Positions 1 through 7,349 of a DNA stretch of 7,349 bases are shown one piece after another. This DNA comes from Desulfobacterales bacterium (GTDB lineage Bacteria > Desulfobacterota > Desulfobacteria > Desulfobacterales > JAUCGF01), in assembly GCA_029940345.1 (NCBI GenBank), contig JAOZRC010000263.1:1-7349 (forward strand), in the 5' to 3' direction. The translations under genes were made by a program, and so were the position numbers. Numbering within the stretch: the stretch's first letter is position 1; each line of letters begins with the position of its first letter. The notes under the pieces were generated by a model that saw only the letters and a list, made by a program, of their open reading frames with translations, was not told where the DNA came from and did not search any database.

Positions 1-31
1 GTCAGGTTTCGTTCCTCAACCCAACCTACGT
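1..31. repeat. Fragment resembling a widespread intergenic palindromic repeat
   Basis: The first 30 bases contain GGTTTCGTTCCTCAACCC followed by AACCTACG. This closely resembles, from memory, a short repeat found between genes in many proteobacterial and cyanobacterial genomes (core GGGTTTCGTxCCTCAACCC). It can fold, with AGGTT at 4-8 pairing with AACCT at 23-27. It may continue beyond the left window edge. The rest of 1-150 shows no convincing gene on either strand. Confidence 0.35.
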
Positions 32-149
32 CTGTCCCGCCTTATGTTGGTAGCCGTTTATTTCAACCGTACAGGTCGAAAATTTTGGGCAAGAGGAAAT
101 TTTGAAATGATTTCTAAGAAAAAAGCGAAGCCAGACAGGGGCAAGGGGA

Positions 150-227
<78 letters not shown>

Positions 228-238
228 ATAAGATGATC

Positions 239-267
239 CCTTTAGCACGCTTCATTAAGACGTGCAA
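239..267 (-). promoter_or_regulatory. Possible promoter of tRNA-Pro
   Basis: On the minus strand, TTGCAC (267-262) and TAAAGG (244-239) are separated by 17 nt, which would start transcription a few bases before the tRNA at 227. The -10 match is weak. The spacer is framed by an inverted repeat, GCACG (245-249) and CGTGC (261-265), which could instead be a weak hairpin behind the amidase gene; it has no T-run, so it is not a convincing terminator. Confidence 0.25.
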
Positions 268-295
268 GCCAATTTATCCTAATATAACTATTTTT

Positions 296-1045
296 TTATG
301 GATGCCATATTTTTTTTGAAAAAAATTCATTGATCCCTTTTTCAATGCTTGCAGCGATATTCAATAAATATTCAGGGTTTAGTAATTTTTTTTCTTCCAC
401 CGGATTGGAAAGATAGCCAACCTCTATCAATACGGCCGGCATATTCGCTCCCATTAAAACAGTTAGCGGCGCGCGTTGAACACGAATTTTAGCATCAGGC
501 CTTACAGCTTCAAAATGGTGCTGAAGCGTAAACGCTAGAATTTTACTATCAATCAGATGCCGCTTTTGGATTGTTTTCCAATGCGGCCGTGCCGGATTGT
601 CTGTGAACAAGCCGTCAGAAGTCGGTTCAGAAAATGGTGCTTCTTTTTCTTTTCGGTCAAAATAAAATACCGTCACACCGTTAGTTTGATGAAGAAAACT
701 CCCCCCGGTGTGCAGGCTGATAAAAAGCGCGGCCTGCGACCGATTGGCAATTGCAGTGCGGCCAGTAAGCGCCAGATCGTAATCATCGGTGCGAGATATT
801 TTTATGCGGTAATCAGTTTCAAGACGACGGGCTAGCGTCTGAGCCAACGCCAAGGTCACCGTCTTTTCCAATACACCGGTAGGGCCTTGCACACCTGATG
901 AATGTCCCCCGTGACCCGGATCAATTACGATGATGGGCTGCTTGGTGATATTGTAGCGTTCTTTCGCCAGAATTTCGGTCACCAATGCAAGCAACATCCC
1001 TGACGCCAGAATAATGAAACCGACTTTTAACCTGCATTTCACCAT
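296..1045 (-). CDS. Secreted N-acetylmuramoyl-L-alanine amidase (Amidase_3 family)
   Basis: Zinc-dependent peptidoglycan hydrolase that cleaves the bond between N-acetylmuramic acid and the first L-alanine of the stem peptide, acting outside the cytoplasmic membrane in cell separation or wall turnover. With the start used here (249 aa), residues 1-27 form a signal peptide: basic MVKCRLK, a hydrophobic run, then a likely cut after ILA. The catalytic domain fills the rest. VIDPGHGG carries zinc ligand H45, E60 follows in LEKTV, SLH carries H112, and the C-terminal VLIEVGYLSN carries catalytic E208, so all key residues are present. There is no AMIN domain, LysM or SH3 wall-binding module, so it is a minimal enzyme. 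An in-frame GTG at 1111 would add 22 residues ahead of the signal peptide. The ATG at 1045 is preferred because it places the charged n-region at the terminus and lies downstream of a TATAAT. Neither start has a strong Shine-Dalgarno. The subfamily (AmiA/B/C or CwlD-like) cannot be fixed. Confidence 0.9.
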   Translation of the reverse strand: MVKCRLKVGFIILASGMLLALVTEILAKERYNITKQPIIVIDPGHGGHSSGVQGPTGVLEKTVTLALAQTLARRLETDYRIKISRTDDYDLALTGRTAIANRSQAALFISLHTGGSFLHQTNGVTVFYFDRKEKEAPFSEPTSDGLFTDNPARPHWKTIQKRHLIDSKILAFTLQHHFEAVRPDAKIRVQRAPLTVLMGANMPAVLIEVGYLSNPVEEKKLLNPEYLLNIAASIEKGINEFFSKKIWHP

Positions 1046-1066
1046 TTTTAAACGTATAGTATTCCA

Positions 1067-1095
1067 ATTATAGTTTTCCCAAGCAGCGCCCTGAA
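1067..1095 (-). promoter_or_regulatory. Candidate promoter of the amidase gene
   Basis: On the minus strand a perfect TATAAT sits at 1072-1067, with TTCAGG (1095-1090) 17 nt upstream as a poor -35. Transcription would begin near 1060, inside the longer possible reading frame and about 15 nt before the ATG at 1045. This favours the shorter protein. The short leader leaves little room for a Shine-Dalgarno, which weakens the assignment. Confidence 0.35.
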
Positions 1096-1161
1096 GCTTA
1101 AGTTCGCACACCGCTATTCCGGAAAAACCAAAATCGGACTAGTATATCCTATTTTGTTAAA

Positions 1162-1360
1162 GAGGTTGTGTATCCTATTCAACTTAGGTGGTAATGGCCA
1201 AGTAAGGAGTAGAAAAGTTAAGCAGAGCGGAGGAACGGAGCGGAACGGTCTTTCGCTGATATAACGTGCTGTTCCACGGATTCAGACCCATGCGAAAAAC
1301 ATAATTTTCGCACTCCGGAACCGCACTTGGCCATAATTTGTGAACAGGATACGAGGTTGT
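1162..1360. mobile_element. MITE-like foldback element (183 bp) with 8-bp target duplication
   Basis: The element spans 1170-1352. Its ends are inverted repeats: GTATCCTATTCA at 1170-1181 against GTATCCTGTTCA read inward from 1352. The similarity resumes further in with a perfect 10-bp ATGGCCAAGT (1194-1203 and 1334-1325), then GGAGTAGAAAA (1206-1216) against GGAGTGCGAAAA (1316-1305). The bases directly abutting both tips are an identical 8-bp direct repeat, GAGGTTGT (1162-1169 and 1353-1360), as expected of a target-site duplication made on insertion. No transposase is encoded, so it would have to be moved in trans by an IS with matching ends. Eight-base duplications occur in several IS families, and the parent family cannot be named from this sequence. 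It lies between the divergent amidase and tRNA-Leu genes, outside both transcripts. Confidence 0.75.
1291..1312. repeat. Perfect hairpin inside the MITE-like element
   Basis: TGCGAAAA (1291-1298) and TTTTCGCA (1305-1312) form an 8-bp perfect stem with a 6-base loop. The right arm of this stem is also part of the interrupted terminal inverted repeat, so the element can fold locally or as one long foldback. Nearby, GGAACGG occurs twice 10 bp apart (1232-1238 and 1242-1248). Confidence 0.7.
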
Positions 1361-1372
1361 TTTCAATTTTAC

Positions 1373-1401
1373 TTGACACTATGTGTGTTTGATATTATTT
1401 T
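1373..1401 (+). promoter_or_regulatory. Promoter for tRNA-Leu
   Basis: A perfect -35 TTGACA (1373-1378) is followed after 17 nt by TATTTT (1396-1401), four of six matches to the -10 consensus, in a strongly AT-rich stretch. Transcription would start near 1408, leaving a leader of about 108 nt before the tRNA. A weaker alternative nearer the tRNA is TTGAAA (1451-1456) with TTAAAT (1473-1478). The rest of 1361-1515 shows no gene. Confidence 0.55.
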
Positions 1402-1515
1402 TTAGGCACTTTAGCAGAAATATTTGTAATATACTTCAAATGCTCGCTAATTGAAACGATTAATTGCTTTTTTTAAATATCTTATTTAGGAATAAATATT
1501 TCCGTACTTAATCCT

Positions 1516-1602
<87 letters not shown>

Positions 1603-1690
1603 CCACTAAGATATAGAAAGCTTGGAGATTTAAACCGTTACTTCGAGCGAATAGGTGTTTGGTTAATTCATATCAAAGATCGGAAGGAAG

Positions 1691-1738
1691 AGATAATCCG
1701 ACGAAGATAATGTTGATTATCTGAACGTCTATAATCAA
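1691..1738. repeat. Interlocked inverted repeats in the tig leader
   Basis: AGATAAT occurs at 1691-1697 and again at 1705-1711. Its complement ATTATCT lies at 1716-1722, so the second copy forms a perfect 7-bp stem with a 4-base loop. The same bases also belong to TTGATTAT (1713-1720), which pairs perfectly over 8 bp with ATAATCAA (1731-1738) across a 10-base loop. The two foldings exclude each other. The second arm covers a TATAAT, so in DNA form this could be an operator; neither hairpin has a following T-run, so these are not ordinary terminators. Confidence 0.55.
1730..1735 (+). promoter_or_regulatory. Candidate -10 box of the tig-clpP-clpX promoter
   Basis: A perfect TATAAT lies 58 nt before the tig start codon, which would give a leader of about 50 nt. 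No acceptable TTGACA-like -35 exists at 16-18 nt spacing; TTGATT (1713-1718) is only 11 nt away. An activator might be needed, or the gene may be read mainly from the tRNA-Leu promoter. The box lies within an inverted-repeat arm. Confidence 0.4.
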
Positions 1739-1793
1739 AAAAGTATGTACTCAAAGATGACGGTACACGGAAAAAACAGAGGAAAGGAAAGCC

Positions 1794-3134
1794 ATGAAAG
1801 TTACTGTGGAAGAAATGAACACGGTAAAAAAAAAATTACACGTTGAGATACCCGCAACCCAGGTAACCAAGGAAATGAATAAAGAGTTCAACAAACTCAA
1901 AAAGGGCACCAAAGTCAAGGGGTTTCGTCCCGGAAAGGCGCCGCGATCTTTACTTGAACGTATGTACGGCAAAAATGTCCGCGCTGATCTCGCTTTGAAA
2001 TTGGTGAATGATACGTACCAGGATGCGATTAAACAAAGCGGTTTGGAAATTATCGGCAGCCCGAATATCGACCCCTCTGAACTAAAAGCGGATGAATCTT
2101 ACCTTTATGATATGACTGTGGAAATTCAGCCTGAAATCGGTCCTGTTGATTTTAAAGGACTGACGCTTGAAAAGAAAGTGCATAATGCCAGTGACGCCCA
2201 GGTTGACCTGCAAATAAGAATGCTGCAAAAGCGTATGGCAGAGACTGAACTGGTTGAAGAAGATCGCGTGGCCATCGAACAAGACCTTATACTGATCGAT
2301 TATGAAGGTTTTCATAATGGCAACCCACACCCCGGGTTGGAAAAAACACAAAACATGTTATATAAAATAGGGGTTGGCGCAATCACAAAAGAGTTTGATG
2401 ATCAGGTAATCGGAATGCGTAAGGGGGATAGCAAAGACATTACCGTCACTTTTCCGAAAGATTTTCAAAACAAGGCGTTGGCAAACACAACGATTCGGTT
2501 TTATGTTACCTTGAATGAAATCCGTAAAGAAAAATTGCCTGAAATAAATGATGAGCTGGCGAGCAAAGCCGGACCTTTCAAGACGCTGACGCAATTAAAA
2601 GATAGCATCAGGGCTAATCTTGACCAGGGATATGCCAAACATGCCGAACGGGAACTATATGAATTGATTTACAAACAGCTTTTAGAACGAACCTCTTTTG
2701 AGGTTCCGGATGTTTATGTCAAAGCCCAGCTTGATGCGTATGTTGAAGAATTTAAAGCCAGTCTCACACAGAATAACAAAACGATGGAAGATGAAGGGCT
2801 GACCCAGGAGATGCTTGAAGAAAAATATCATGATATGGCCCAAAAAGAGGCCGCGCGTTATCTCCTGGTGAATCAGATTATTCAGCAGGAAAAACTGGAA
2901 CTTTCGGATGAAGACCTTGAAAAAGAACTAAATGATGTAACCGGTAACTCCGAAAGCGCACTTGAAGAGATTAAAAAATTCTACAAAAACAACCCGGATC
3001 GATTCGAGATGTTTAAACAAACCTTGATTCAAAAGCAGGCGATGCAATTAATCAAGGATAACAATTTGGTAAAAGTGATTGCAGCCGACCTGACTGATAC
3101 GGAGTCTGCCGAAACGGTTCCGGCGCAGTCATAA
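1794..3134 (+). CDS. tig: Trigger factor, ribosome-associated chaperone
   Basis: Binds at the ribosome exit tunnel and shields nascent chains; the family also has peptidyl-prolyl isomerase activity. The 446-aa length is normal. The N-terminal ribosome-binding domain (about 1-145) carries the signature loop GFRPGKAP at 43-50. An FKBP-like domain (about 155-245) retains [12 protein letters not shown] and VTFPKDF, and the helical chaperone domain fills about 246-430, ending in a short polar tail. The FKBP domain is divergent: the usual GG after the first strand and the IPGFE segment are replaced by PHPGLEK and AITKEFDD, so isomerase activity may be weak or absent while chaperone function stays likely. 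The ATG at 1794 follows a purine-rich GAGGAAAGGA region. It is first in a tight cluster with clpP 16 nt downstream, so folding help and proteolysis are expressed together. Confidence 0.97.
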   Translation: MKVTVEEMNTVKKKLHVEIPATQVTKEMNKEFNKLKKGTKVKGFRPGKAPRSLLERMYGKNVRADLALKLVNDTYQDAIKQSGLEIIGSPNIDPSELKADESYLYDMTVEIQPEIGPVDFKGLTLEKKVHNASDAQVDLQIRMLQKRMAETELVEEDRVAIEQDLILIDYEGFHNGNPHPGLEKTQNMLYKIGVGAITKEFDDQVIGMRKGDSKDITVTFPKDFQNKALANTTIRFYVTLNEIRKEKLPEINDELASKAGPFKTLTQLKDSIRANLDQGYAKHAERELYELIYKQLLERTSFEVPDVYVKAQLDAYVEEFKASLTQNNKTMEDEGLTQEMLEEKYHDMAQKEAARYLLVNQIIQQEKLELSDEDLEKELNDVTGNSESALEEIKKFYKNNPDRFEMFKQTLIQKQAMQLIKDNNLVKVIAADLTDTESAETVPAQS

Positions 3135-3150
3135 AAATAAGGAGTTAATT

Positions 3151-3765
3151 ATGCCAGTAGTGCCAATGGTAATTGAACAAAGCAGCCGGGGGGAACGCGC
3201 TTATGACATATATTCCCGGCTTTTAAAAGACCGTATCCTGTTCTTAGGTTCCGCCATGAATGATGATATTGCCAATCTTATCATCGCTCAACTTCTTTTT
3301 TTAGAATCGGAAGACCCGGAAAAGGATATCAATTTTTATATTAACTCACCGGGCGGTGTCGTGACTGCCGGACTGGCCGTCTATGACACCATGCAGTACA
3401 TTAAACCGGATATCGCTTGTGTATGCATTGGCCAGGCAGCGAGTATGGGGGCCGTTCTCCTGGCCGCCGGCGCCAAAGGTAAACGCTATGCCCTGCCGAA
3501 CTCGAGAATCCTGATTCACCAACCCCTGGGCGGTGCGCAGGGACAGGCGTCTGACATCGCCATTCAAGCCAAAGAAATTCTACGCATGCGGGACACCCTC
3601 AACAAAATTTTAGCTTTCCATACGAACAAAGACTTGGAACAAATTGAAATTGACACAGATCGTGATTTTTTTATGTCCGGTAAAGATGCCCAGGACTATG
3701 GCATCATCGATCATGTGATGGCCAGCAGGGATGACATCAAAGAAGTGGAATTAACGGAGACCTAA
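3151..3765 (+). CDS. clpP: ATP-dependent Clp protease proteolytic subunit ClpP
   Basis: Serine peptidase that assembles as a double heptameric barrel and degrades proteins fed in by ClpX, or ClpA/ClpC where present. At 204 aa it is of normal length. The catalytic triad is visible: S98 in GQAASMG, H123 in LIHQP, and D172 in DRDFFMS. The oxyanion-region NSPGG lies at 65-69. The N-terminus [10 protein letters not shown] almost matches the mature end of E. coli ClpP, so the longer E. coli propeptide is absent and little processing is expected. The start is fixed by a very strong Shine-Dalgarno, TAAGGAG at 3138-3144, six bases before the ATG. It sits 16 nt after tig and one base before clpX, a clear translational unit with its own unfoldase. 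Confidence 0.98.
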   Translation: MPVVPMVIEQSSRGERAYDIYSRLLKDRILFLGSAMNDDIANLIIAQLLFLESEDPEKDINFYINSPGGVVTAGLAVYDTMQYIKPDIACVCIGQAASMGAVLLAAGAKGKRYALPNSRILIHQPLGGAQGQASDIAIQAKEILRMRDTLNKILAFHTNKDLEQIEIDTDRDFFMSGKDAQDYGIIDHVMASRDDIKEVELTET

Positions 3766-3766
3766 G

Positions 3767-5011
3767 ATGGCTAAAAAAGGTAATGAACATGATAATCTTT
3801 TCTGCTCTTTTTGCGGAAAAAATCAAAAAGAAGTTAAAAAATTGATTGCCGGTCCGGCGGTGTATATCTGCGATGAGTGCATCCAGTTGTGCGCTGAAAT
3901 TATCGGAGAAGAAAACGAAGAGGATGAAAATGTCCACGAACAATCCCTTATTCCGAAGCGGATTAAGCGACAACTCGATGATTATGTGGTGGAGCAGGAT
4001 TATGCCAAAAAAGTTCTGTCTGTAGCCGTGCATAACCATTACAAACGCTTAGACACAACTGTTAACACCGGGGATGTGGAAATCCAGAAAAGCAACATTC
4101 TGCTCATCGGTCCCACGGGATGCGGCAAAACCTTGTTAGCCCAGACACTGGCGCGTTTTCTGAATGTACCATTTTCGATTGCCGATGCCACCAGCCTGAC
4201 AGAAGCAGGCTATGTGGGCGAAGATGTGGAAAACATCATCTTATCGCTGCTGCAAAATGCCGATTATGATGTGGAAAAGACTCGTCGGGGTATTATTTAT
4301 ATTGACGAGATTGATAAAATTGCCGGTAAATCGGATAATCCGTCCATTACGCGTGATGTTTCCGGCGAAGGTGTACAGCAGGCGCTTTTGAAAATTATTG
4401 AAGGCACCACCGCCAGTGTCCCGCCCAAAGGCGGCCGTAAGCATCCTCAACAGGATTTTGTCAAAGTTGACACCTCCAATATTCTTTTTATTTGCGGGGG
4501 TACGTTTAACGGACTGGACAAAGTGATCGCCAGACGACTCGGTTCCAAATCAATGGGCTTTGGCGCTGAAGTTATCAGTCAAGATAATCGTAATATCGGT
4601 GAAATCCTCAAAGAACTTCAACCCGAAGACCTGATTAAATACGGATTAATCCCTGAATTTCTCGGCCGTTTGCCCGTCATCGCCACTTTGGATGAATTAA
4701 GCGAAGAATCACTCATCCGAATATTAAAAGAACCCAAGAATGCGCTGGTTAAACAGTTTAAGAAATTGTTCGAGTTCGAAGGGGTCAACCTGAGATTTAC
4801 AGACAGTGCGTTGGCAAGCATCGCCAAAGAAGCGGTGAAACGCAAGGCCGGTGCGCGCGGATTAAGAGCGGTCATTGAAAAGTGCATGACCGATATCATG
4901 TATGAAATTCCTTCAATTGAGAATGTTAAGGAATGTGTCATCGGAGAGGAAGTCATTTTGAACAATGAAACGCCGATTTTGCTGTATGAACAGGAAAAGA
5001 AATCAGCCTAA
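3767..5011 (+). CDS. clpX: ATP-dependent Clp protease ATP-binding subunit ClpX
   Basis: AAA+ unfoldase that recognises tagged substrates, pulls them through its hexameric pore and delivers them to ClpP. The 414-aa protein has all expected parts. The N-terminal zinc-binding domain uses C13, C16, C35 and C38. Walker A is GPTGCGKT (115-122), pore-1 loop GYVGED (148-153), Walker [10 protein letters not shown] (176-184), and RKH pore-entry residues are 224-226. The ClpP-docking loop reads MGF (263-265) where E. coli has IGF. The arginine finger is R301 in FLGRLP, and sensor 2 is GARGLR (362-367). The start lies one base after the clpP stop, with GGAG (3756-3759) inside the end of clpP seven bases upstream, so translation is probably coupled and subunit output matched. 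No key residue is missing. Confidence 0.98.
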   Translation: MAKKGNEHDNLFCSFCGKNQKEVKKLIAGPAVYICDECIQLCAEIIGEENEEDENVHEQSLIPKRIKRQLDDYVVEQDYAKKVLSVAVHNHYKRLDTTVNTGDVEIQKSNILLIGPTGCGKTLLAQTLARFLNVPFSIADATSLTEAGYVGEDVENIILSLLQNADYDVEKTRRGIIYIDEIDKIAGKSDNPSITRDVSGEGVQQALLKIIEGTTASVPPKGGRKHPQQDFVKVDTSNILFICGGTFNGLDKVIARRLGSKSMGFGAEVISQDNRNIGEILKELQPEDLIKYGLIPEFLGRLPVIATLDELSEESLIRILKEPKNALVKQFKKLFEFEGVNLRFTDSALASIAKEAVKRKAGARGLRAVIEKCMTDIMYEIPSIENVKECVIGEEVILNNETPILLYEQEKKSA

Positions 5012-5052
5012 AAGGGGGCATCCTTCATTGTTGCGAGATACCGGTCAATACT

Positions 5053-5085
5053 GTTTGCGATGCTGTGACGCAAACTGAAGTTTGC
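5053..5085. repeat. Two mutually exclusive hairpins in the clpX-lon gap
   Basis: GTTTGCG (5053-5059) pairs perfectly with CGCAAAC (5069-5075) across a 9-base loop. Part of that same middle arm, GCAAAC (5070-5075), pairs perfectly with GTTTGC (5080-5085) across the tetraloop TGAA. Only one can form at a time. The second hairpin is followed by ACTCCTCTTCT, pyrimidine-rich but not a true T-run. It may be an attenuator-like or mRNA-processing element between clpX and lon, a weak terminator, or an intergenic repeat of the GCAAACTGAAGTTTGC type. The remainder of the 159-bp gap holds no gene. Confidence 0.5.
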
Positions 5086-5170
5086 ACTCCTCTTCTGAAA
5101 ATGGGTAAGTTATTTTGAATCATTCCTTATCAACGATTAACCGAATATGTATTAGAAGTGTGAGACCAAT

Positions 5171-7349
5171 ATGATAAAGTTTCCTAAAATTTCAAAACCG
5201 AGCAAAACTGATTCCGAGGAGAAGTTGCTTCCCCTGCTGCCTCTCAGAGATATTGTGGTTTTTCCCCATATGGTAGTGCCGCTTTTCGTCGGACGCATAA
5301 AATCAGTCAGCGCTCTTGCGGAAGCAATGAATACGGATAAACGTGTTTTTTTGGCGACTCAAAAAAAAGCCGGGCTTGACAATCCTCAACAAAGCGATAT
5401 CAGCATGAACGGAACCATTGGAAAAGTGCTGCAATTGCTGCGTCTTCCTGATGGAACGGTTAAAGCCCTGGTGGAAGGCAAGCAACGCGGACATATCGCT
5501 CGTTACATTCAAAATGAAGCTTTCTTCCAGGTGGAAGTGGAAACATTGGTTGAAATGGAAATTTCTAAGCCGGCAGCCGTTTCCCTGATGCGCACCATCA
5601 TTGAACTGTTCGGGAACTATGCCAAATTCAATAAAAATATCAGCAACGATTTGGTTAACAAGATGGCATCTATGAATGACGCTTCCCAATTGGCCGATTC
5701 GGTTTCGGTTCATTTCCCTTTTAAAGTGGAAGATAAGCAGCGGTTGGTGGAAACGTCAGATTTAAAAGAAAGACTTGAACTGCTCCTTGATCTGATACGC
5801 ATTGAAGTTGAAATCGCCAAAATGGACATCAATATTAAGAAAAGCGTCAAGAAACAGATGGATAAAACGCAGAAAGATTACTATCTGAATGAACAGATGC
5901 GGGCGATTAAAAAAGAGATGGGCGCTGCTGATGACCCTTCGGATGATCTCAAAGACCTTGAAAAGCAGATCGAAGAAAAGAAAATGTCCGAAGAGGCTGC
6001 GGAAAAGGCCTGGCAAGAGTTTCGCAAGCTTAAAATGATGCCTCCCATGTCGGCCGAATCTTCGGTAGTGCGCAACTATATTGAATGGATGCTAGACCTT
6101 CCCTGGTACAAAATCAGCGAAGTCTGCAAAGATATCACCAAAGCAGAAAATATTCTTGATGAAGACCATTACGGTTTGAAAAAACCCAAAGAGCGCATAC
6201 TGGAATATCTTGCTGTTCAATTGTTGGTCAAAAAAGTGCGCGGCCCGATTCTGTGTTTTGTCGGCCCACCGGGTGTTGGTAAAACATCGCTGGCCCGCTC
6301 CATTGCGCGTGCAACCGGTCGTGAATATATTCGTCTGTCGCTCGGCGGTGTACGTGATGAAGCTGAAATTCGCGGTCATCGACGCACCTATATCGGTTCC
6401 ATGCCTGGCAAGATCATCCAGTCGTTGAAAAAAGTCGGTGTGAATAACCCGGTCTATTGTCTGGATGAAGTGGATAAAATGAGCATGGATTTCAGAGGAG
6501 ACCCTTCATCAGCGTTGCTTGAAGTGCTTGATCCCGAGCAAAATAACACCTTTAATGATCACTATCTGGATGTTGATTATGATCTGTCTGATATTTTATT
6601 TGTAACCACGGCCAACACTTTGGATATACCGTATGCGCTGAAAGATCGCATGGAAATTATCCGCTTGGCCGGTTATGCCGAATATGAAAAATATCAAATT
6701 GCCAAACAATTTCTGATCCCCAAACAGATCAAAGCGAACGGTTTGGAGGATAAAAATCTTCAATTTTCCAAAAATGCAATTCTGATGATTATTCAGCGAT
6801 ACACGCGTGAAGCCGGTGTGCGCAACCTTGAACGCGAAATCGCTTCAATCTGTCGAAAAATTGCGCGTGAGGTGGTAAAGAAACAGTCTGACAAAGATCA
6901 ATCAGACAAAAAACAAGTGGCAGACAAAAAACAAGCGGCAGACAAAAAACAAGCGGATGCCACAACTGAATCGTATCGGATCACTGCCAGTTCGATACCT
7001 AAATATTTGGATGTTCCCAAATTTAAATACGGTGAGGTTGAAGAGCAAGATCAGGTTGGCTTGGTTACCGGTCTTGCCTGGACCCAGGTTGGAGGCGAGT
7101 TGCTAAGTGTGGAAACCCTCATTATGCCGGGTAAAGGCAAACAAATCTTAACAGGCAAACTGGGGGATGTGATGAAGGAATCCGCCCAGGCGGCTTTCAG
7201 CTATATCCGTTCGAGATCCGGAGACCTGATGCTTGAAGATGAATTTTATGAAAAATTTGATGTTCATATCCATGTTCCGGAAGGAGCCATACCAAAAGAC
7301 GGGCCTTCCGCCGGCATCTCTATGTGTACGTCCATGGTGTCATCGTTGA
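5171..7349 (+). CDS. lon: ATP-dependent protease Lon (3' end beyond window)
   Basis: AAA+ serine protease carrying unfoldase and peptidase in one chain; it removes misfolded and short-lived regulatory proteins in the cytoplasm. The frame is open from ATG 5171 to the window edge (726 residues seen). The N-terminal substrate-binding domain opens with [18 protein letters not shown] (about 21-215), a charged coiled-coil-rich linker follows (about 220-310), and the AAA+ module has Walker A GPPGVGKT (365-372), Walker B CLDEVDK (430-436), arginine finger R493 and sensor-2 R551. The protease domain begins near 610 and includes catalytic S713 in KDGPSAG; its partner lysine lies beyond the edge. From remembered E. 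coli numbering, the offset is 9 residues at Walker A and sensor 2 but 34 at the serine, so about 25 residues are inserted between ATPase and protease, matching a tandem repeat there. An in-frame stop at 5153-5155 excludes an upstream start. The Shine-Dalgarno is weak (GAG 5162-5164). The gap after clpX leaves room for separate control. Confidence 0.97.
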   Translation, partial: MIKFPKISKPSKTDSEEKLLPLLPLRDIVVFPHMVVPLFVGRIKSVSALAEAMNTDKRVFLATQKKAGLDNPQQSDISMNGTIGKVLQLLRLPDGTVKALVEGKQRGHIARYIQNEAFFQVEVETLVEMEISKPAAVSLMRTIIELFGNYAKFNKNISNDLVNKMASMNDASQLADSVSVHFPFKVEDKQRLVETSDLKERLELLLDLIRIEVEIAKMDINIKKSVKKQMDKTQKDYYLNEQMRAIKKEMGAADDPSDDLKDLEKQIEEKKMSEEAAEKAWQEFRKLKMMPPMSAESSVVRNYIEWMLDLPWYKISEVCKDITKAENILDEDHYGLKKPKERILEYLAVQLLVKKVRGPILCFVGPPGVGKTSLARSIARATGREYIRLSLGGVRDEAEIRGHRRTYIGSMPGKIIQSLKKVGVNNPVYCLDEVDKMSMDFRGDPSSALLEVLDPEQNNTFNDHYLDVDYDLSDILFVTTANTLDIPYALKDRMEIIRLAGYAEYEKYQIAKQFLIPKQIKANGLEDKNLQFSKNAILMIIQRYTREAGVRNLEREIASICRKIAREVVKKQSDKDQSDKKQVADKKQAADKKQADATTESYRITASSIPKYLDVPKFKYGEVEEQDQVGLVTGLAWTQVGGELLSVETLIMPGKGKQILTGKLGDVMKESAQAAFSYIRSRSGDLMLEDEFYEKFDVHIHVPEGAIPKDGPSAGISMCTSMVSSL
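6887..6955 (+). repeat. In-frame 18-bp tandem repeat within lon
   Basis: Three consecutive 18-bp units (6902-6919, 6920-6937, 6938-6955) differ at only two positions and encode (S/A)-D-K-K-Q-(V/A). A degenerate 15-bp copy encoding SDKDQ precedes them (6887-6901). The last two units are identical. The encoded stretch, residues 573-595, is highly charged and probably disordered, and lies in the linker joining the ATPase and protease domains. The near-identity of units suggests recent slippage-type expansion, and the unit length keeps the frame open whatever the copy number. Confidence 0.9.

Noticed and set aside
228..295. Terminator between the amidase and tRNA-Pro
   Set aside because: The GCACG/CGTGC hairpin has a short, bulged stem and no T-run on the minus strand.
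557..835. Plus-strand open frame opposite the amidase
   Set aside because: The opposite strand encodes conserved amidase motifs across the same bases; this frame shows no family features.
1184..1366. Minus-strand open frame of 60 codons
   Set aside because: It lies almost wholly within the MITE-like element, starts in flanking DNA, has no recognisable domain and is better explained by the inverted repeats.
5012..5170. Heat-shock control site (CIRCE inverted repeat or sigma-32 promoter) before lon
   Set aside because: No TTAGCACTC/GAGTGCTAA pair and no CTTGAA with CCCCAT-like box could be found; only weak sigma-70-like hexamers are present.
5225..5227. TTG as the lon start, preceded by GAGGAG
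   Set aside because: The spacing of three bases is too short, and the upstream ATG at 5171 gives a normal-length N-terminus for Lon.
5303..5713. Minus-strand open frame of 136 codons
   Set aside because: It is antisense to the conserved N-terminal domain of Lon and has no independent support.

Overview
The window is a bacterial chromosomal segment of housekeeping genes. The gene order tRNA-Leu, tig, clpP, clpX, lon, moderate GC, and good Shine-Dalgarno sites for tig and clpP fit a Gram-negative, delta-proteobacterial type of organism (Desulfobacterota). That placement is inferred from gene order and protein style; no taxonomic marker was compared.

Layout. At positions 1-150 there is a non-coding tail with a fragment resembling a widespread intergenic repeat. 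On the minus strand lie tRNA-Pro(UGG) (151-227) and a secreted cell-wall amidase of the Amidase_3 family (296-1045). The intergenic stretch 1046-1515 carries the amidase promoter, a 183-bp MITE-like foldback element flanked by a perfect 8-bp direct repeat, and a promoter for tRNA-Leu. On the plus strand follow tRNA-Leu(UAG) (1516-1602), a 191-nt leader with interlocked inverted repeats and a perfect TATAAT, then tig (1794-3134), clpP (3151-3765), clpX (3767-5011), a 159-bp gap with two competing hairpins, and lon (5171 to the window end, cut off).

The plus-strand genes form a protein quality-control cluster. Trigger factor receives nascent chains at the ribosome. ClpX unfolds substrates and feeds them into the ClpP chamber. 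Lon is a second, self-contained AAA+ protease. tig, clpP and clpX are tightly packed (16 nt and 1 nt gaps) and probably co-transcribed; lon may be partly separately controlled through the hairpin-bearing gap.

No defence system, CRISPR array, phage or wholly unknown gene is visible. The items most worth a second look are the MITE with its target duplication, a hexapeptide tandem repeat inserted in Lon between the ATPase and protease domains, the two sets of competing hairpins upstream of tig and lon, and a divergent prolyl-isomerase domain in trigger factor.
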